Shown here piece by piece: positions 44,596-53,794 of a DNA stretch of 64,000 nt. Made by a program: the position numbers and the translations under genes. The notes under the pieces are model-generated. The model was given only the letters and a program-made list of their open reading frames with translations. It was not told the DNA's origin and searched no databases. This DNA is from Cryomorphaceae bacterium (GTDB taxonomy: Bacteria > Bacteroidota > Bacteroidia > Flavobacteriales > Schleiferiaceae), in contig JAHEGI010000001.1 of assembly GCA_024639785.1 (NCBI GenBank), positions 44,623-108,622 of the forward strand, in the 5' to 3' direction. Position 1 is the first letter of the stretch; every line of letters begins with the position of its first letter.

Positions 44596-47500
44596 ATGAA
44601 CCTCTCCTTTAAGCAGCTCAACAACCTCGGTGGTTGGCTCACCTTTGCGATTGCCCTGTTCACCTATGTTTCTACCCTAGAACCAACTGTAAGTTTCTGG
44701 GATTGTGGTGAATACATTGCAACTTCGGTCAAGCTTCAAGTAGGCCACCCCCCGGGTGCCCCCGTGTTTCAGCTGATTGCCAATGTGCTTTCACAATTGG
44801 CCCTTGGTGATGTAGAGCGTCAGGCTTTTTATGTGAATTTGGCATCGGGCCTTTCGAGCGCATTCACCATTCCTTTCTTGTTTTGGACGATTGTGGCTTT
44901 TGGACGCAAGTTGTTCAGTGTGGACACCTTGAGCAAGGGACAAGAGATTGTTTTACTGGGCGCAGGAGCCGTAGGTGCCTTAGCGTTCACCTTCAGTGAT
45001 TCTTTTTGGTTCTCTGCCGTGGAGGGCGAAGTCTACGCCATGTCTTCTTGCTTTACCGCCATCGCTTTTTGGGCCGTGCTCAAATGGGAAGCCGCGGTTG
45101 AGGATGACCCCTATGCCAACCGTTGGTTGCTTTTGATTGCCTATTTAACCGGCTTGTCCGTGGGCATTCACATCCTCGTGTTCTTGACCATTCCATCGGT
45201 CGTGATGATCTACTTCTACAAGAAGTATCCAAATGTGACATGGAAGTCGTGGATCCTAGCGAATGGAGCCTCTATTGGTGTCCTGGCCTTGGTCTTTGCC
45301 ATCATTATCCCATTCATTCTTTCGCTTTTCGGATGGCTGGAAATCACCGCAGTAAACAGCATTGGCTTGCCCAAGAACAGTGGCTCCCTCTTTGCCCTAC
45401 TCCTGATCATTGGTGGAGTATACTTCGGAATTCATTGGGCCAAGAAGAACAGCCGCCCCCTCCTTGCTCAAGGAATCTTGGCCGTGGTATTCTTGTTAAT
45501 CGGCTACTCAAGCTTTGTAGTGCTAGCCATTCGCTCCAACGCCAATACCCCCATTGACGAGAACAACCCCGAAGATGCTATGTCCCTTTTGTCCTACTAC
45601 AAGCGGGACCAATATGGGGATTGGCCCGTCCTGTATGGCCAAAGTTTTAATAGCCAGTTAGACAATTCTCAGCCCTATGTGGATGGTAGCCCGGCATATC
45701 AATACAGTGAAGAGTCAGGCAAGTATGAAGTCACCAACGATGGCAAATCATCTAAGCCGAACTATGCCAAGAGTGATGTTGGCTTCTTCCCTAGAATGTG
45801 GAGTGATCAGGGCGATCACGTAGAGAATTATCAAAAGCTGATGGGAGTGAAGCCCACAGATAAGCTGAAGTTCAGCGACCACTTCAAGTTTTTCATGGAC
45901 TACCAGGTGGGCCAAATGTGGTTCCGTTACTTCATGTGGAACTTCGCAGGACGTCAGAACGATGACCAAAACCGCTATGAGCTCACGAAGGGCAACTGGA
46001 TTACAGGAATTGCTTTCATCGACGAGATGCGCCTTGGGCCACAAGACAATTTACCCGCACACTTTAGTCAAAATCCTTCGCGGAATGTCTACTTTGCCTT
46101 GCCGCTAATTCTAGGTTTGCTCGGTCTGGTGTATCAGGCCAAAAAGGACCAACGCAATGCTTGGGTAGTTACCTTACTCTTTCTTTTCACCGGGTTAGCA
46201 ATTGTTGTTTACACGAACCACAAGCCCTTTGAGCCCCGCGAACGTGACTATGCTTTTGTAGGCTCCTTCTATGTCTTTGCGATATGGATTGGCCTTGGAG
46301 TCATCGCCCTGTACGAATGGATGGGGAAATACCGCAATACGATGACGGCGGGCGCCCTGACTGTGGCGATGCTGGGTATTCCCACCTTGATGGCCGCGGA
46401 GAACTGGGACGACCATGACCGGAGCGACCGTTACACGGCGCGCGAAATCGCTAAGATGTACTTGGATAGTTGCGAGCCAAACTCCATCCTCTTTACCAAC
46501 GGGGATAATGACACCTTCCCCTTATGGTATGTGCAAGAGGTTGAAGGCTATCGCACGGACGTACGCATTGTCAATCTCTCCTTGCTCAACACGGATTGGT
46601 ACATTGACATGATGAAGCGCAAGTTTTACGATGGGGACCCTGTGCCCATCTCCTTGGAAAAGAAGGATTATGTGCAAGGAACACGCGACGTATTGTATTT
46701 CCAAGATTTGAAATTGGATGGTCGCTGGTATGCCAAGGACTTCATTAATTACGCCCTTCGCAACGACGACGCGGTCTTCTTTACCGCATTCCCAAACACA
46801 AAGAGCCCAAAGAAATTGCAGTACTTCCCGATGAAGAAGTTCCGTGTTCCGGTGGACAAGGATGCGGTCATGGCCCATCAAGTCGTTCCCGCTTCGGATA
46901 GCACCCGCGTGGTCGACTACATTGATTGGGACTGGAATGGCAATGTCATTTCTAAGCGCGATTTGGTTTTGATAGATCTGATTGCCAATAATGATTGGAG
47001 TCGTCCGATTTACTTCTCTACGACGGTGGGAAGTAGCGCAAGCTCTTTTTTCTGGTTGCAGAAGTATTTCCGACTCGAAGGATTGGCCTACCGATTTGTC
47101 CCGGTAGTCACAGAGACCCCGGGCAATGCCTATGATTTTGGCTCTGTAGATGCGGACAAAATGTATGCGATGATGTACAATCCTACCGATGATCCGGCTA
47201 AGTTCAATTTCGGCAATATGGAAAAGCCCGGCGTATTCTTGGATGAAACCGTTCGTCGCTCCACGTTCAATTTGCGCATCAATTATGGACGCCTTGGCGC
47301 CGAATTAGCGCGTCGTGGCGAGAAAGAGAAAGCGGTGGAAGTGCTGAACTATGCCATGTCAAAAATGCCAGTCGAAAAACTCGGGTATGACTATTTCATG
47401 CTCAGTATGGTAGAGGGATTCTATGTGGCAGGTGCGCAAGAGCGTGCCCGCGAATTGGTTGAAGGCTTTGCCGCGAGCTTGGATGAAGAACTTCGCTATT

Positions 47501-47688
47501 ACGCGCAGTTCCGTGGAAGCGATAAGCGCGCCATTACCAATGAAGTCCAGACGGATTTGCAGTTCTACCAAATGCTCGTCCGCATGGTTATGCAATATGA
47601 GTACAACAACAAACCCATGACTCAAGAAGAGTATGATCAGGTTGAACTGATCAAACGCTACGAGGAAGCGGCACAGATGGTAAGCTAA
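44596..47688 (+). CDS. DUF2723 / TMEM260-like multi-spanning membrane protein (putative protein O-mannosyltransferase)
   Basis: A 1030-residue protein with about ten to twelve predicted membrane helices in residues 10-600 and a large extracytoplasmic C-terminal region with TPR-like helices (REKAVEVLNYAMSKMP). The first loop carries the family signature EPTVSFWDCGEYIATSVKLQVGHPPGAP, an acidic site reminiscent of GT-C glycosyltransferases. The family (PF11028) includes human TMEM260, a protein O-mannosyltransferase, so transfer of mannose from a polyprenyl-phosphate carrier to exported proteins is a reasonable inference for this member; it is not proven for Bacteroidota. A polyprenyl-phosphate mannose synthase-like gene lies at 60136-60858. 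Confidence 0.85.
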   Translation: MNLSFKQLNNLGGWLTFAIALFTYVSTLEPTVSFWDCGEYIATSVKLQVGHPPGAPVFQLIANVLSQLALGDVERQAFYVNLASGLSSAFTIPFLFWTIVAFGRKLFSVDTLSKGQEIVLLGAGAVGALAFTFSDSFWFSAVEGEVYAMSSCFTAIAFWAVLKWEAAVEDDPYANRWLLLIAYLTGLSVGIHILVFLTIPSVVMIYFYKKYPNVTWKSWILANGASIGVLALVFAIIIPFILSLFGWLEITAVNSIGLPKNSGSLFALLLIIGGVYFGIHWAKKNSRPLLAQGILAVVFLLIGYSSFVVLAIRSNANTPIDENNPEDAMSLLSYYKRDQYGDWPVLYGQSFNSQLDNSQPYVDGSPAYQYSEESGKYEVTNDGKSSKPNYAKSDVGFFPRMWSDQGDHVENYQKLMGVKPTDKLKFSDHFKFFMDYQVGQMWFRYFMWNFAGRQNDDQNRYELTKGNWITGIAFIDEMRLGPQDNLPAHFSQNPSRNVYFALPLILGLLGLVYQAKKDQRNAWVVTLLFLFTGLAIVVYTNHKPFEPRERDYAFVGSFYVFAIWIGLGVIALYEWMGKYRNTMTAGALTVAMLGIPTLMAAENWDDHDRSDRYTAREIAKMYLDSCEPNSILFTNGDNDTFPLWYVQEVEGYRTDVRIVNLSLLNTDWYIDMMKRKFYDGDPVPISLEKKDYVQGTRDVLYFQDLKLDGRWYAKDFINYALRNDDAVFFTAFPNTKSPKKLQYFPMKKFRVPVDKDAVMAHQVVPASDSTRVVDYIDWDWNGNVISKRDLVLIDLIANNDWSRPIYFSTTVGSSASSFFWLQKYFRLEGLAYRFVPVVTETPGNAYDFGSVDADKMYAMMYNPTDDPAKFNFGNMEKPGVFLDETVRRSTFNLRINYGRLGAELARRGEKEKAVEVLNYAMSKMPVEKLGYDYFMLSMVEGFYVAGAQERARELVEGFAASLDEELRYYAQFRGSDKRAITNEVQTDLQFYQMLVRMVMQYEYNNKPMTQEEYDQVELIKRYEEAAQMVS

Positions 47689-47717
47689 TACCACGGTCCG
47701 AAAATGGATGAAATGAA

Positions 47718-47752
47718 AAGGGCGCCCCGCGAGGGGCGCCCTTCCTTTTTTT
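47718..47752 (+). terminator. Intrinsic terminator after the DUF2723 gene (bidirectional)
   Basis: AAGGGCGCCCC (47718-47728) pairs perfectly with GGGGCGCCCTT (47733-47743), four-base loop, then CC and a T7 run. Placed between converging genes it can also end hppD transcription, with TTTTC on that strand. Confidence 0.85.
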
Positions 47753-47768
47753 GGCTCGCGGAGCGAGC

Positions 47769-48908
47769 TTACAAGGTGCCGCGGCGTTCTTGCTCGCGTT
47801 CAATGGCTTCAAAAAGCGCCTTGAAGTTTCCTTTGCCAAAGGACTTGGCCCCCTTGCGTTGGATGATTTCGAAAAAGACCGTGGGACGATCCATAAGCGG
47901 TTTAGTGAAGAGCTGCAATAGGTAGCCTTCTTCGTCCCGGTCAATGAGAATGCCGAGCTTGCTCAATGGGCTCAAGTCCTCATCAATTTTCCCTACCCGG
48001 TCAAGGACATCGTCATAGTAGCTCTTAGGTACTTCCAGAAATTGGACGCCGCGGGAACGCAGCTCGGTTACCGTATAAATGATATCATCGGTAGCCAAGG
48101 CTAGATGTTGCACACCAGGACCATTGTAGAAATCAATGTACTCTTCAATTTGTGACTTCTTTCGGCCTTCTGCGGGTTCGTTAATGGGGAACTTAATCCG
48201 GCCATTGCCATTGGTCATGACTTTGGACATCAATGCCGTATACTCGGTAGAAATATCCTTGTCATCAAAGGAAACCAATTGGGCAAAGCCCATGATCTGT
48301 TTGTAGTAGTTGACCCAAGTGTTCATCTCATTCCAACCTACATTACCGACCATATGGTCAATGAATTTTAACCCCGTCGGGCTAGGGTGGAATCCACTAT
48401 CCCAAGGCTGATATCCAGGAAGGAAAACCCCCTCATAGCCGTGGCGCTCAACAAAAACATGCACAGTATCCCCATAGGCTTTAATCCCACTCATGGTCAC
48501 TTTGCCGAAGGCATCTTCTTTGGTGTAGGGCTCAAAGGCGGACTCTGCCCCACGAGAGGTGGTCGTTTCCCAGCTCTTAGTCGCATCATCGACCCAAATG
48601 GCCACATTCTTGACGCCATCGCCGTGGAGGACAATGTGGTCATTGATTGGGCTCTCAGCGGTTAAAGGGGAGGTGAGAACGAGGAGAATCTTATCCTGCT
48701 TCAACACATAGGAGGTGCGATCCTTCATGCCAGTTTCTAGCCCCGCATAGGCGTGGTCTTGAAATCCAAAGGCTGTTTTGAAGAAATGCGCGGATTGCTT
48801 GGCATTGCCCACGTAGAATTCGACGTGGTCAGTCCCATTTAAGGGAAGAAAATCCTCTGCTTCGGGGTTTTCAATAGGGAGCTTGAGGGAGGTTGAGTCC
48901 GTTTGCAT
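47769..48908 (-). CDS. hppD: 4-hydroxyphenylpyruvate dioxygenase
   Basis: Converts 4-hydroxyphenylpyruvate to homogentisate in tyrosine breakdown. 379 residues in two VOC-like halves; the Fe(II) ligands are His185 (FIDHMVGNV), His268 (GPGVQHLALAT) and Glu347 (VFFEIIQR), and the C-terminal helix FGKGNFKALFEAIEREQ closes the active site as in other HPPDs. It lies 18 bases after hmgA on the same strand, so both steps to maleylacetoacetate are co-transcribed. Confidence 0.96.
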   Translation of the reverse strand: MQTDSTSLKLPIENPEAEDFLPLNGTDHVEFYVGNAKQSAHFFKTAFGFQDHAYAGLETGMKDRTSYVLKQDKILLVLTSPLTAESPINDHIVLHGDGVKNVAIWVDDATKSWETTTSRGAESAFEPYTKEDAFGKVTMSGIKAYGDTVHVFVERHGYEGVFLPGYQPWDSGFHPSPTGLKFIDHMVGNVGWNEMNTWVNYYKQIMGFAQLVSFDDKDISTEYTALMSKVMTNGNGRIKFPINEPAEGRKKSQIEEYIDFYNGPGVQHLALATDDIIYTVTELRSRGVQFLEVPKSYYDDVLDRVGKIDEDLSPLSKLGILIDRDEEGYLLQLFTKPLMDRPTVFFEIIQRKGAKSFGKGNFKALFEAIEREQERRGTL

Positions 48909-48926
48909 AATGGCGGGGTATAGGGG

Positions 48927-50084
48927 TTATTCGTTCCAGGAGTTCCAGTAATCATCCAATTCCATGTCCAAAGCAGCTTGGGTTACTTTGAGCGGGCGGA
49001 AGGTGTCTACCATCACAGCAAGTTCAGCTGTCTCTTTTTGGCCAATACTTCGCTCATATGCGCCGGGATGAGGTCCATGAGGAATTCCACCGGGGTGGAG
49101 GCTAATGAAGCCCTTTTCCACATGATTGCGGGACATGAAATCGCCATCTACATAATAAAGCACTTCATCGGAGTCGATGTTGCTGTGATTGTAGGGGGCG
49201 GGAATGGACTTGGGATGGTAATCGTACATCCGAGGTGCAAAAGTGCAGACAACGAAGTTGTGGGCCTCAAAGGTCTGATGCACGGGGGGTGGCTGATGGA
49301 CCCGTCCGGTTATAGGTTCGAAGTTCAACGCCGAAAAGATATACGGATAACAGTAGCCATCCCATCCTACGACGTCAAAAGGATGCGAACTGTAGGTGAC
49401 GTGATGGAGGACCCCTTCTTTCTTGATTTTTATCAGGAATTCCCCTCGGGCGTCGATGGGAGCGACGTAGGTGGGCAATCGAAAATCTCGCTCACAAAAG
49501 GGTGAGTGCTCAAGCATCTGGCCAAACTCGTTTCGATAGCGCTTTGGGGAAATCACGGGAGAATGACTCTCAACCATCAAAACACGATTGTCCGGCCCGT
49601 CAAAATGTATTTGGTAAATCGTTCCACGTGGGATGACGATATAGTCGGCATATTCGAACCGAAGTTCACCAAACATGGAGCGAAGTACACCGCTTCCTTG
49701 GTGAATGAAAAGGAGTTCGTCGGAATCTGCGTTTTTATAGAAATAATCTTGGATTCCGATGCGTGGTGCCGCGACATCGATTTGAACGTCATTATTGAAC
49801 AAAACGGTTGTTCGCGCCAGTAAGAAGTCATCCGTTGGTTTTGCTTTAAACCCCTGCAGCATGCGCGAGTGGATGTTTTTATCGACGGCGGCACTTGGAC
49901 GCAAGTCAATGGCCTCACCTATGTGGCTGACCATGGTTGGACGATGGCTGTGGTAGAGCAGTGAGCTCACGCCATGGAACCCTTCGGTGCCAAAAAGTTG
50001 CTCATAATACAAACCCCCATCGGGCTTTTCATGGATGGTGTGACGCTTTGGGGGAACGGATCCGAGTTGATGGTAATAGGCCAT
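48927..50084 (-). CDS. hmgA: Homogentisate 1,2-dioxygenase
   Basis: Opens the homogentisate ring. The 385-residue cupin starts MAYYHQLGSVPPKRHT and contains GLYYEQLFGTEGFHGVSSLLYH and the C-terminal metal region ISLHPGGIPHGPHPGAYE, the shorter form common in Bacteroidota (other HGDs are about 430-440 residues). It precedes hppD and starts 12 bases after trhO, so trhO-hmgA-hppD may share transcription. Maleylacetoacetate isomerase and fumarylacetoacetase genes are not in the window. Confidence 0.93.
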   Translation of the reverse strand: MAYYHQLGSVPPKRHTIHEKPDGGLYYEQLFGTEGFHGVSSLLYHSHRPTMVSHIGEAIDLRPSAAVDKNIHSRMLQGFKAKPTDDFLLARTTVLFNNDVQIDVAAPRIGIQDYFYKNADSDELLFIHQGSGVLRSMFGELRFEYADYIVIPRGTIYQIHFDGPDNRVLMVESHSPVISPKRYRNEFGQMLEHSPFCERDFRLPTYVAPIDARGEFLIKIKKEGVLHHVTYSSHPFDVVGWDGYCYPYIFSALNFEPITGRVHQPPPVHQTFEAHNFVVCTFAPRMYDYHPKSIPAPYNHSNIDSDEVLYYVDGDFMSRNHVEKGFISLHPGGIPHGPHPGAYERSIGQKETAELAVMVDTFRPLKVTQAALDMELDDYWNSWNE

Positions 50085-50096
50085 AGGTCTTCGGTA

Positions 50097-51134
50097 TTAT
50101 TCGGTTTTAGCTCGATTAAAACGCTTGGCATGGCGGCTGCGCCCTTCGCTTTGGCGAATCTTTGCTTGTTCTTCTTCCGATAAATGAATGATCTCTTGGC
50201 ATTCTGGACTGCAGGTCTGCTCACGAGCTGACTGGCAGGCCGAACATTGAATAAACAAAAGATTACACGCTTTATTAGCGCAATTTACGTGGTTGTCGGC
50301 AGGTTCTCCACACTGATGACACTGGGCAATCACTTCATCTGAGATGTGCTCCCCGAGGCGTTCATCAAAAACAAAATTCTTGCCCCGAAACTTGTTCGGA
50401 AGCTTTTGTTCCTGAATCTGCCGGGCATAGTCGATAATGCCTCCATGGAGTTGGTTGACATTTTGGAAGCCGTGATGCTTGAGATAGGCAGATGTTTTTT
50501 CACATCGAATCCCTCCGGTACAATACAGTAAAAGAGGCTGATCTTCTTTGCCTTTGAGTTTGTTCAAAACCTCAGGTAACTCCTCGCGAAACGTTTCGGC
50601 TTCCGGGAGGATCGCCCCTTCGAAATGCCCAATTTCGGATTCATAGTGGTTGCGCATGTCTACAACGATGGCTTCGCCAGAGTCCATAAGCGCGTTCCAT
50701 TCCGCAGCACTTAGGTGCCTTCCGACGTTCGTGACGTCATAATCTTCCATGGAAAGCCCGTCGGCGACAATTTGATGCCGAACCTTGATGGTCAACTTAA
50801 AAAAGGACTTTCCATCGTCCTCCACGGCAATTTTAAAGGGGACGTCTCGGAAGGCGTCCCAGGCATAGAGGGAGGCTACAAAGGCATCCCAATGAGGCTC
50901 AGGTACGGACATTTGGGCATTGATGCCTTCCTGAGCCACATAGATGCGTCCGAAACATTGAAAGACATCCCATTCCAAAAAGAGCTGATCTCGAACCGAT
51001 TGAGGGTCTTCTAAGTGCACGTAGCGATAAAAAGAGATGGTTCGACGCTCAAAAGGCTCTTGCGCCAAACGCTGCATGAGCGTTTCTCGATCGTACTTAT
51101 TGTACAGAACGGGTTTGGGCATTTTGGGAGGCAT
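50097..51134 (-). CDS. trhO: tRNA uridine(34) hydroxylase TrhO (rhodanese domain)
   Basis: Oxygen-dependent 5-hydroxylation of wobble uridine 34 in tRNA. 345 residues: N-terminal acylphosphatase-like domain (about 25-125), a central rhodanese domain with the active-site loop LLYCTGGIRCEKTSAYL, and a C-terminal cysteine-rich zinc region (CHQCGEPADNHVNC, CSACQSAREQTCSPEC). The highly basic end KIRQSEGRSRHAKRFNRAK suits tRNA binding. TACCTTTG (51139-51146) ends four bases before ATG 51134, supporting this start. Confidence 0.94.
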   Translation of the reverse strand: MPPKMPKPVLYNKYDRETLMQRLAQEPFERRTISFYRYVHLEDPQSVRDQLFLEWDVFQCFGRIYVAQEGINAQMSVPEPHWDAFVASLYAWDAFRDVPFKIAVEDDGKSFFKLTIKVRHQIVADGLSMEDYDVTNVGRHLSAAEWNALMDSGEAIVVDMRNHYESEIGHFEGAILPEAETFREELPEVLNKLKGKEDQPLLLYCTGGIRCEKTSAYLKHHGFQNVNQLHGGIIDYARQIQEQKLPNKFRGKNFVFDERLGEHISDEVIAQCHQCGEPADNHVNCANKACNLLFIQCSACQSAREQTCSPECQEIIHLSEEEQAKIRQSEGRSRHAKRFNRAKTE

Positions 51135-51138
51135 AGGA

Positions 51139-51146
51139 CAAAGGTA
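51139..51146 (-). promoter_or_regulatory. -7 element of trhO (and possibly hmgA-hppD)
   Basis: Minus-strand TACCTTTG, exact TAnnTTTG, four bases before ATG 51134. Confidence 0.55.
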
Positions 51147-51231
51147 AGATACCCACCCTACGGGTGGAGGGAAGACAAAGTTGCCAAAAGGAACTTAAAC
51201 GAAAGCTGATTTTCGTCAGGTACTTGGTCGA

Positions 51232-51239
51232 TACATTTG
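51232..51239 (+). promoter_or_regulatory. -7 element of the threonine dehydrogenase gene
   Basis: TACATTTG, exact TAnnTTTG, four bases before ATG 51244. Confidence 0.55.
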
Positions 51240-51243
51240 CTTC

Positions 51244-52164
51244 ATGGAAAAGGCATTAGTGCTTGGCGCAGCTGGGCAAATTGGAACAGAATTAGTGGCG
51301 GCATTGCGAGCGCGAATGGGTCAGGAAAATGTAATTGCAACCGACCTCCGCGCGGAAGCCTTAGAGGAGCCTTGCTTCGCCTTGAATGCCATGGATGAAG
51401 CCGCATTGCGGGACTTGGTGCAAACGCACGAGATTACGCAGGTATATCATTTGGTGGCCATGCTGAGCGCTACCGGAGAAAAAATGCCAGAAAAGGCCTG
51501 GGAGCTGAATATGATGACCCTTTTTCATGTCCTGAACTTGGCCAAGGAAGGCCACCTTAAGCGCGTTTTTTGGCCGAGTTCGATTGCTGCTTTTGGACCA
51601 AATACGCCCGCTGTAGATACGCCACAATACAGCCCGATGGATCCCACGACGGTCTACGGAATCTCCAAACTAGCAGGAGAACTTTGGTGTCAGTACTACC
51701 ATGACAAGTATGGGGTAGATGTGCGCAGCATTCGTTATCCGGGGTTGATATCTTGGAAAACACTACCAGGCGGAGGAACCACAGACTATGCCATTGATAT
51801 TTTTCATGCGGCTCGAAGAGAAGGCGCTTATACGTCCTTTTTAGCCGCGAACACCCGCCTCCCCATGATGCACATGGAGGATGCGATTCGCGCTACATTG
51901 AGCCTTATGGAGGCTCCGGTGGATCAAATCAAGATTCGGAGCAGCTATAATGTGTCCGGGGTAGATTTTACTCCGGCGGAATTGGCCGAGTCTATGCGAC
52001 GACATTATCCTGATTTGGCGATGACCTATGCGCCGGATTTTCGTCAGGCGATTGCCTCAAGTTGGCCACAACGAATGGACGATGGAAAGGCTCGCGAAGA
52101 CTGGGGCTGGCAACCGTCCTATACCCTTGACCGAATGGTGGACGATATGGTTGCTCATATTTAA
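51244..52164 (+). CDS. L-threonine 3-dehydrogenase, extended-SDR type
   Basis: Oxidises L-threonine to 2-amino-3-ketobutyrate with NAD. The 306-residue protein is an extended SDR like the Flavobacterium TDH rather than the zinc-dependent MDR form: GAAGQIG (8-14), catalytic YGISK with Tyr138 and Lys142, and the substrate segments AMLSATGEKMPEKAWELNM and YPGLISWKTLPGGGTTDYA. No kbl (2-amino-3-ketobutyrate ligase) gene is adjacent. It has its own promoter. Confidence 0.92.
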   Translation: MEKALVLGAAGQIGTELVAALRARMGQENVIATDLRAEALEEPCFALNAMDEAALRDLVQTHEITQVYHLVAMLSATGEKMPEKAWELNMMTLFHVLNLAKEGHLKRVFWPSSIAAFGPNTPAVDTPQYSPMDPTTVYGISKLAGELWCQYYHDKYGVDVRSIRYPGLISWKTLPGGGTTDYAIDIFHAARREGAYTSFLAANTRLPMMHMEDAIRATLSLMEAPVDQIKIRSSYNVSGVDFTPAELAESMRRHYPDLAMTYAPDFRQAIASSWPQRMDDGKAREDWGWQPSYTLDRMVDDMVAHI

Positions 52165-52168
52165 TAGG

Positions 52169-53173
52169 CTAACGTCGGGCGTCTTGCCAATTCCAATTGA
52201 CGGAATTCGGGACTCGGCGCCGTTGAATCAGTATGTTCTTGACCATACCTGATGCATCAAAAATGAAGGTGCGTAAATAGGAAAAGCGTTCGAGCTTTCC
52301 GTTTTCTAAGAAACTTTCATAATTGAAAATAAGCACGATGTGATCGTTTTGGCGGTATTGGTAGAAAGGAATGACGGAAATGGGGTCAATGCCCGAAAAA
52401 GGATCGTTATCTAAGAGACTCCGGGCTAAATCTTCTTTACTAAGCCACGTATTGAGTCCACAAGAAGGGGTATAGTTCAAACTGTCGGCTAAGTAGGTCT
52501 TAATGCCCGATGTATCCTGACCAAAAAGGGCTTGAATGGTGGAGGAGGCGCGCACGGCGAATTCACGCACACCTATGGTGGATTTGGAATAGTAGTGAAA
52601 ATGACTAGGGTTTGGATTCGGCGTGAAAGTCAAGGTAGAATTTTTTGGCCAGCACAAGGACCATTCAGTGACCGCGTTGAGTTTGCCGTTTTGGTCGAGG
52701 GCTATAAGGAAGGTACTGTAGCGTTCATCTATACTTCCGTCCGCTAGGGTATACTCCCATCGGCCAAAATTGAAAAAGACTTCCGTATCAAATGGAATAT
52801 TCTTGACGGAGCGATTGTTAAATGCTTCGTATCGAACGGATTTGAAGCTTTGGTGACGGCGCTTGAAGTAGGGAATAAACTCTTGCGCACTGATCACCTC
52901 AATAGGACTATTGACCAGGCTGATCTTGATACTATCACTTAGCGGGAAAAGTACACGCTCAGGCCGTCCATTAGCCAAGTGTTCGATGGATTTGATGGAC
53001 TGCTGGATTCTGATGCTATCTGCATCCCCATAGGGGCCCGGGTAGGAAACCGGAAAGGAGGGGTCATTCCATGTAAAGGTTTTTTCCGCCTCTTCTGTTT
53101 CAACTTTACCGGATTGACAAGCGGAAAGTACAGAGAGCGCCAAAATACAGAGGGTACTAAAAGGCCGGTACAT
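52169..53173 (-). CDS. Uncharacterised lipoprotein
   Basis: I do not recognise this family. The 334-residue product starts MYRPFSTLCILALSVLSACQ; the lipobox LSAC places the acylated cysteine near residue 19. The rest is predicted beta-rich, with repeated short polar segments (IEHLANGRPERVLFPLSDSIKISL, EVFFNFGRWEYTLADGSIDERYSTF) and no catalytic motif. The open frame extends to 53191 but that codon is TTG. It converges with the threonine dehydrogenase gene four bases away and is separate from the alkB operon. Confidence 0.8.
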   Translation of the reverse strand: MYRPFSTLCILALSVLSACQSGKVETEEAEKTFTWNDPSFPVSYPGPYGDADSIRIQQSIKSIEHLANGRPERVLFPLSDSIKISLVNSPIEVISAQEFIPYFKRRHQSFKSVRYEAFNNRSVKNIPFDTEVFFNFGRWEYTLADGSIDERYSTFLIALDQNGKLNAVTEWSLCWPKNSTLTFTPNPNPSHFHYYSKSTIGVREFAVRASSTIQALFGQDTSGIKTYLADSLNYTPSCGLNTWLSKEDLARSLLDNDPFSGIDPISVIPFYQYRQNDHIVLIFNYESFLENGKLERFSYLRTFIFDASGMVKNILIQRRRVPNSVNWNWQDARR

Positions 53174-53218
53174 GAGGTATAAAGGTCGCAATTTGACCGT
53201 TAATGCGCCAAGAAATCA

Positions 53219-53794
53219 CTAATCTCTGCCTTGAATCTGCCTAAAAGTGAGATTAATTCGGAAGGTTTTGACGCGAAGCCTCTTAGGCAAGGCGTGTTCA
53301 AATGCGTGCTGGCAAGGAGCTTGCATCCAGAGTAAATCACCGGATTGAAGACTCAGCACATGGCGGTCTTTGGGCGGAGCAAGCCGACGTAAAAGGAAGT
53401 CCCGCGTAGCTCCGAGACTCAGGCTAGCTACATGAGGATTTGGGCCAAGTTCCATTTCATTGTCCCGATGATACCCCATATAGTCCGCTCCATGCCGGTA
53501 ACCATTAACTAAGACAGAATTAAAGGGAATGCCGAGTTCGTGTTCGATGCGTTGCCGAAGGGCGTGCAATTCAGGGAGCCAACCGTCTGCAACAAGTGTC
53601 CTTCCGGCATACCGATACATCAGTCCCGGGTCCGCCTGAAAAAAGCTCCATCGGGGCTCTGGGTGCCATGTGCCAAAAAGTTGAACTTTCCCTTGTTCCC
53701 AAGGCCAACGATCAAGGGCCTGACGCAGGAGGGCATCAGATTCTTCCGGAGGCATCCAAGAGGAATAATGCTTCCAGGGAAGGGATTTATCCAT
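53219..53794 (-). CDS. AlkB-type 2-oxoglutarate/Fe(II)-dependent DNA alkylation repair dioxygenase
   Basis: Oxidatively removes methyl groups from 1-methyladenine or 3-methylcytosine. The 191-residue product has the iron motif HxD (YHRDNEMELGPNPHVASLSLG) and the distal His plus 2-oxoglutarate arginines in FEHALPKRLRVKTFRINLTFR, closest in style to ALKBH2/3-like bacterial proteins. ATG 53794 (MDKSLPWKHY) is chosen; the frame continues to 53854 but overlaps the preceding SDR gene more deeply. The retained overlap is eight bases, so it is coupled to the SDR gene. Confidence 0.92.
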   Translation of the reverse strand: MDKSLPWKHYSSWMPPEESDALLRQALDRWPWEQGKVQLFGTWHPEPRWSFFQADPGLMYRYAGRTLVADGWLPELHALRQRIEHELGIPFNSVLVNGYRHGADYMGYHRDNEMELGPNPHVASLSLGATRDFLLRRLAPPKDRHVLSLQSGDLLWMQAPCQHAFEHALPKRLRVKTFRINLTFRQIQGRD

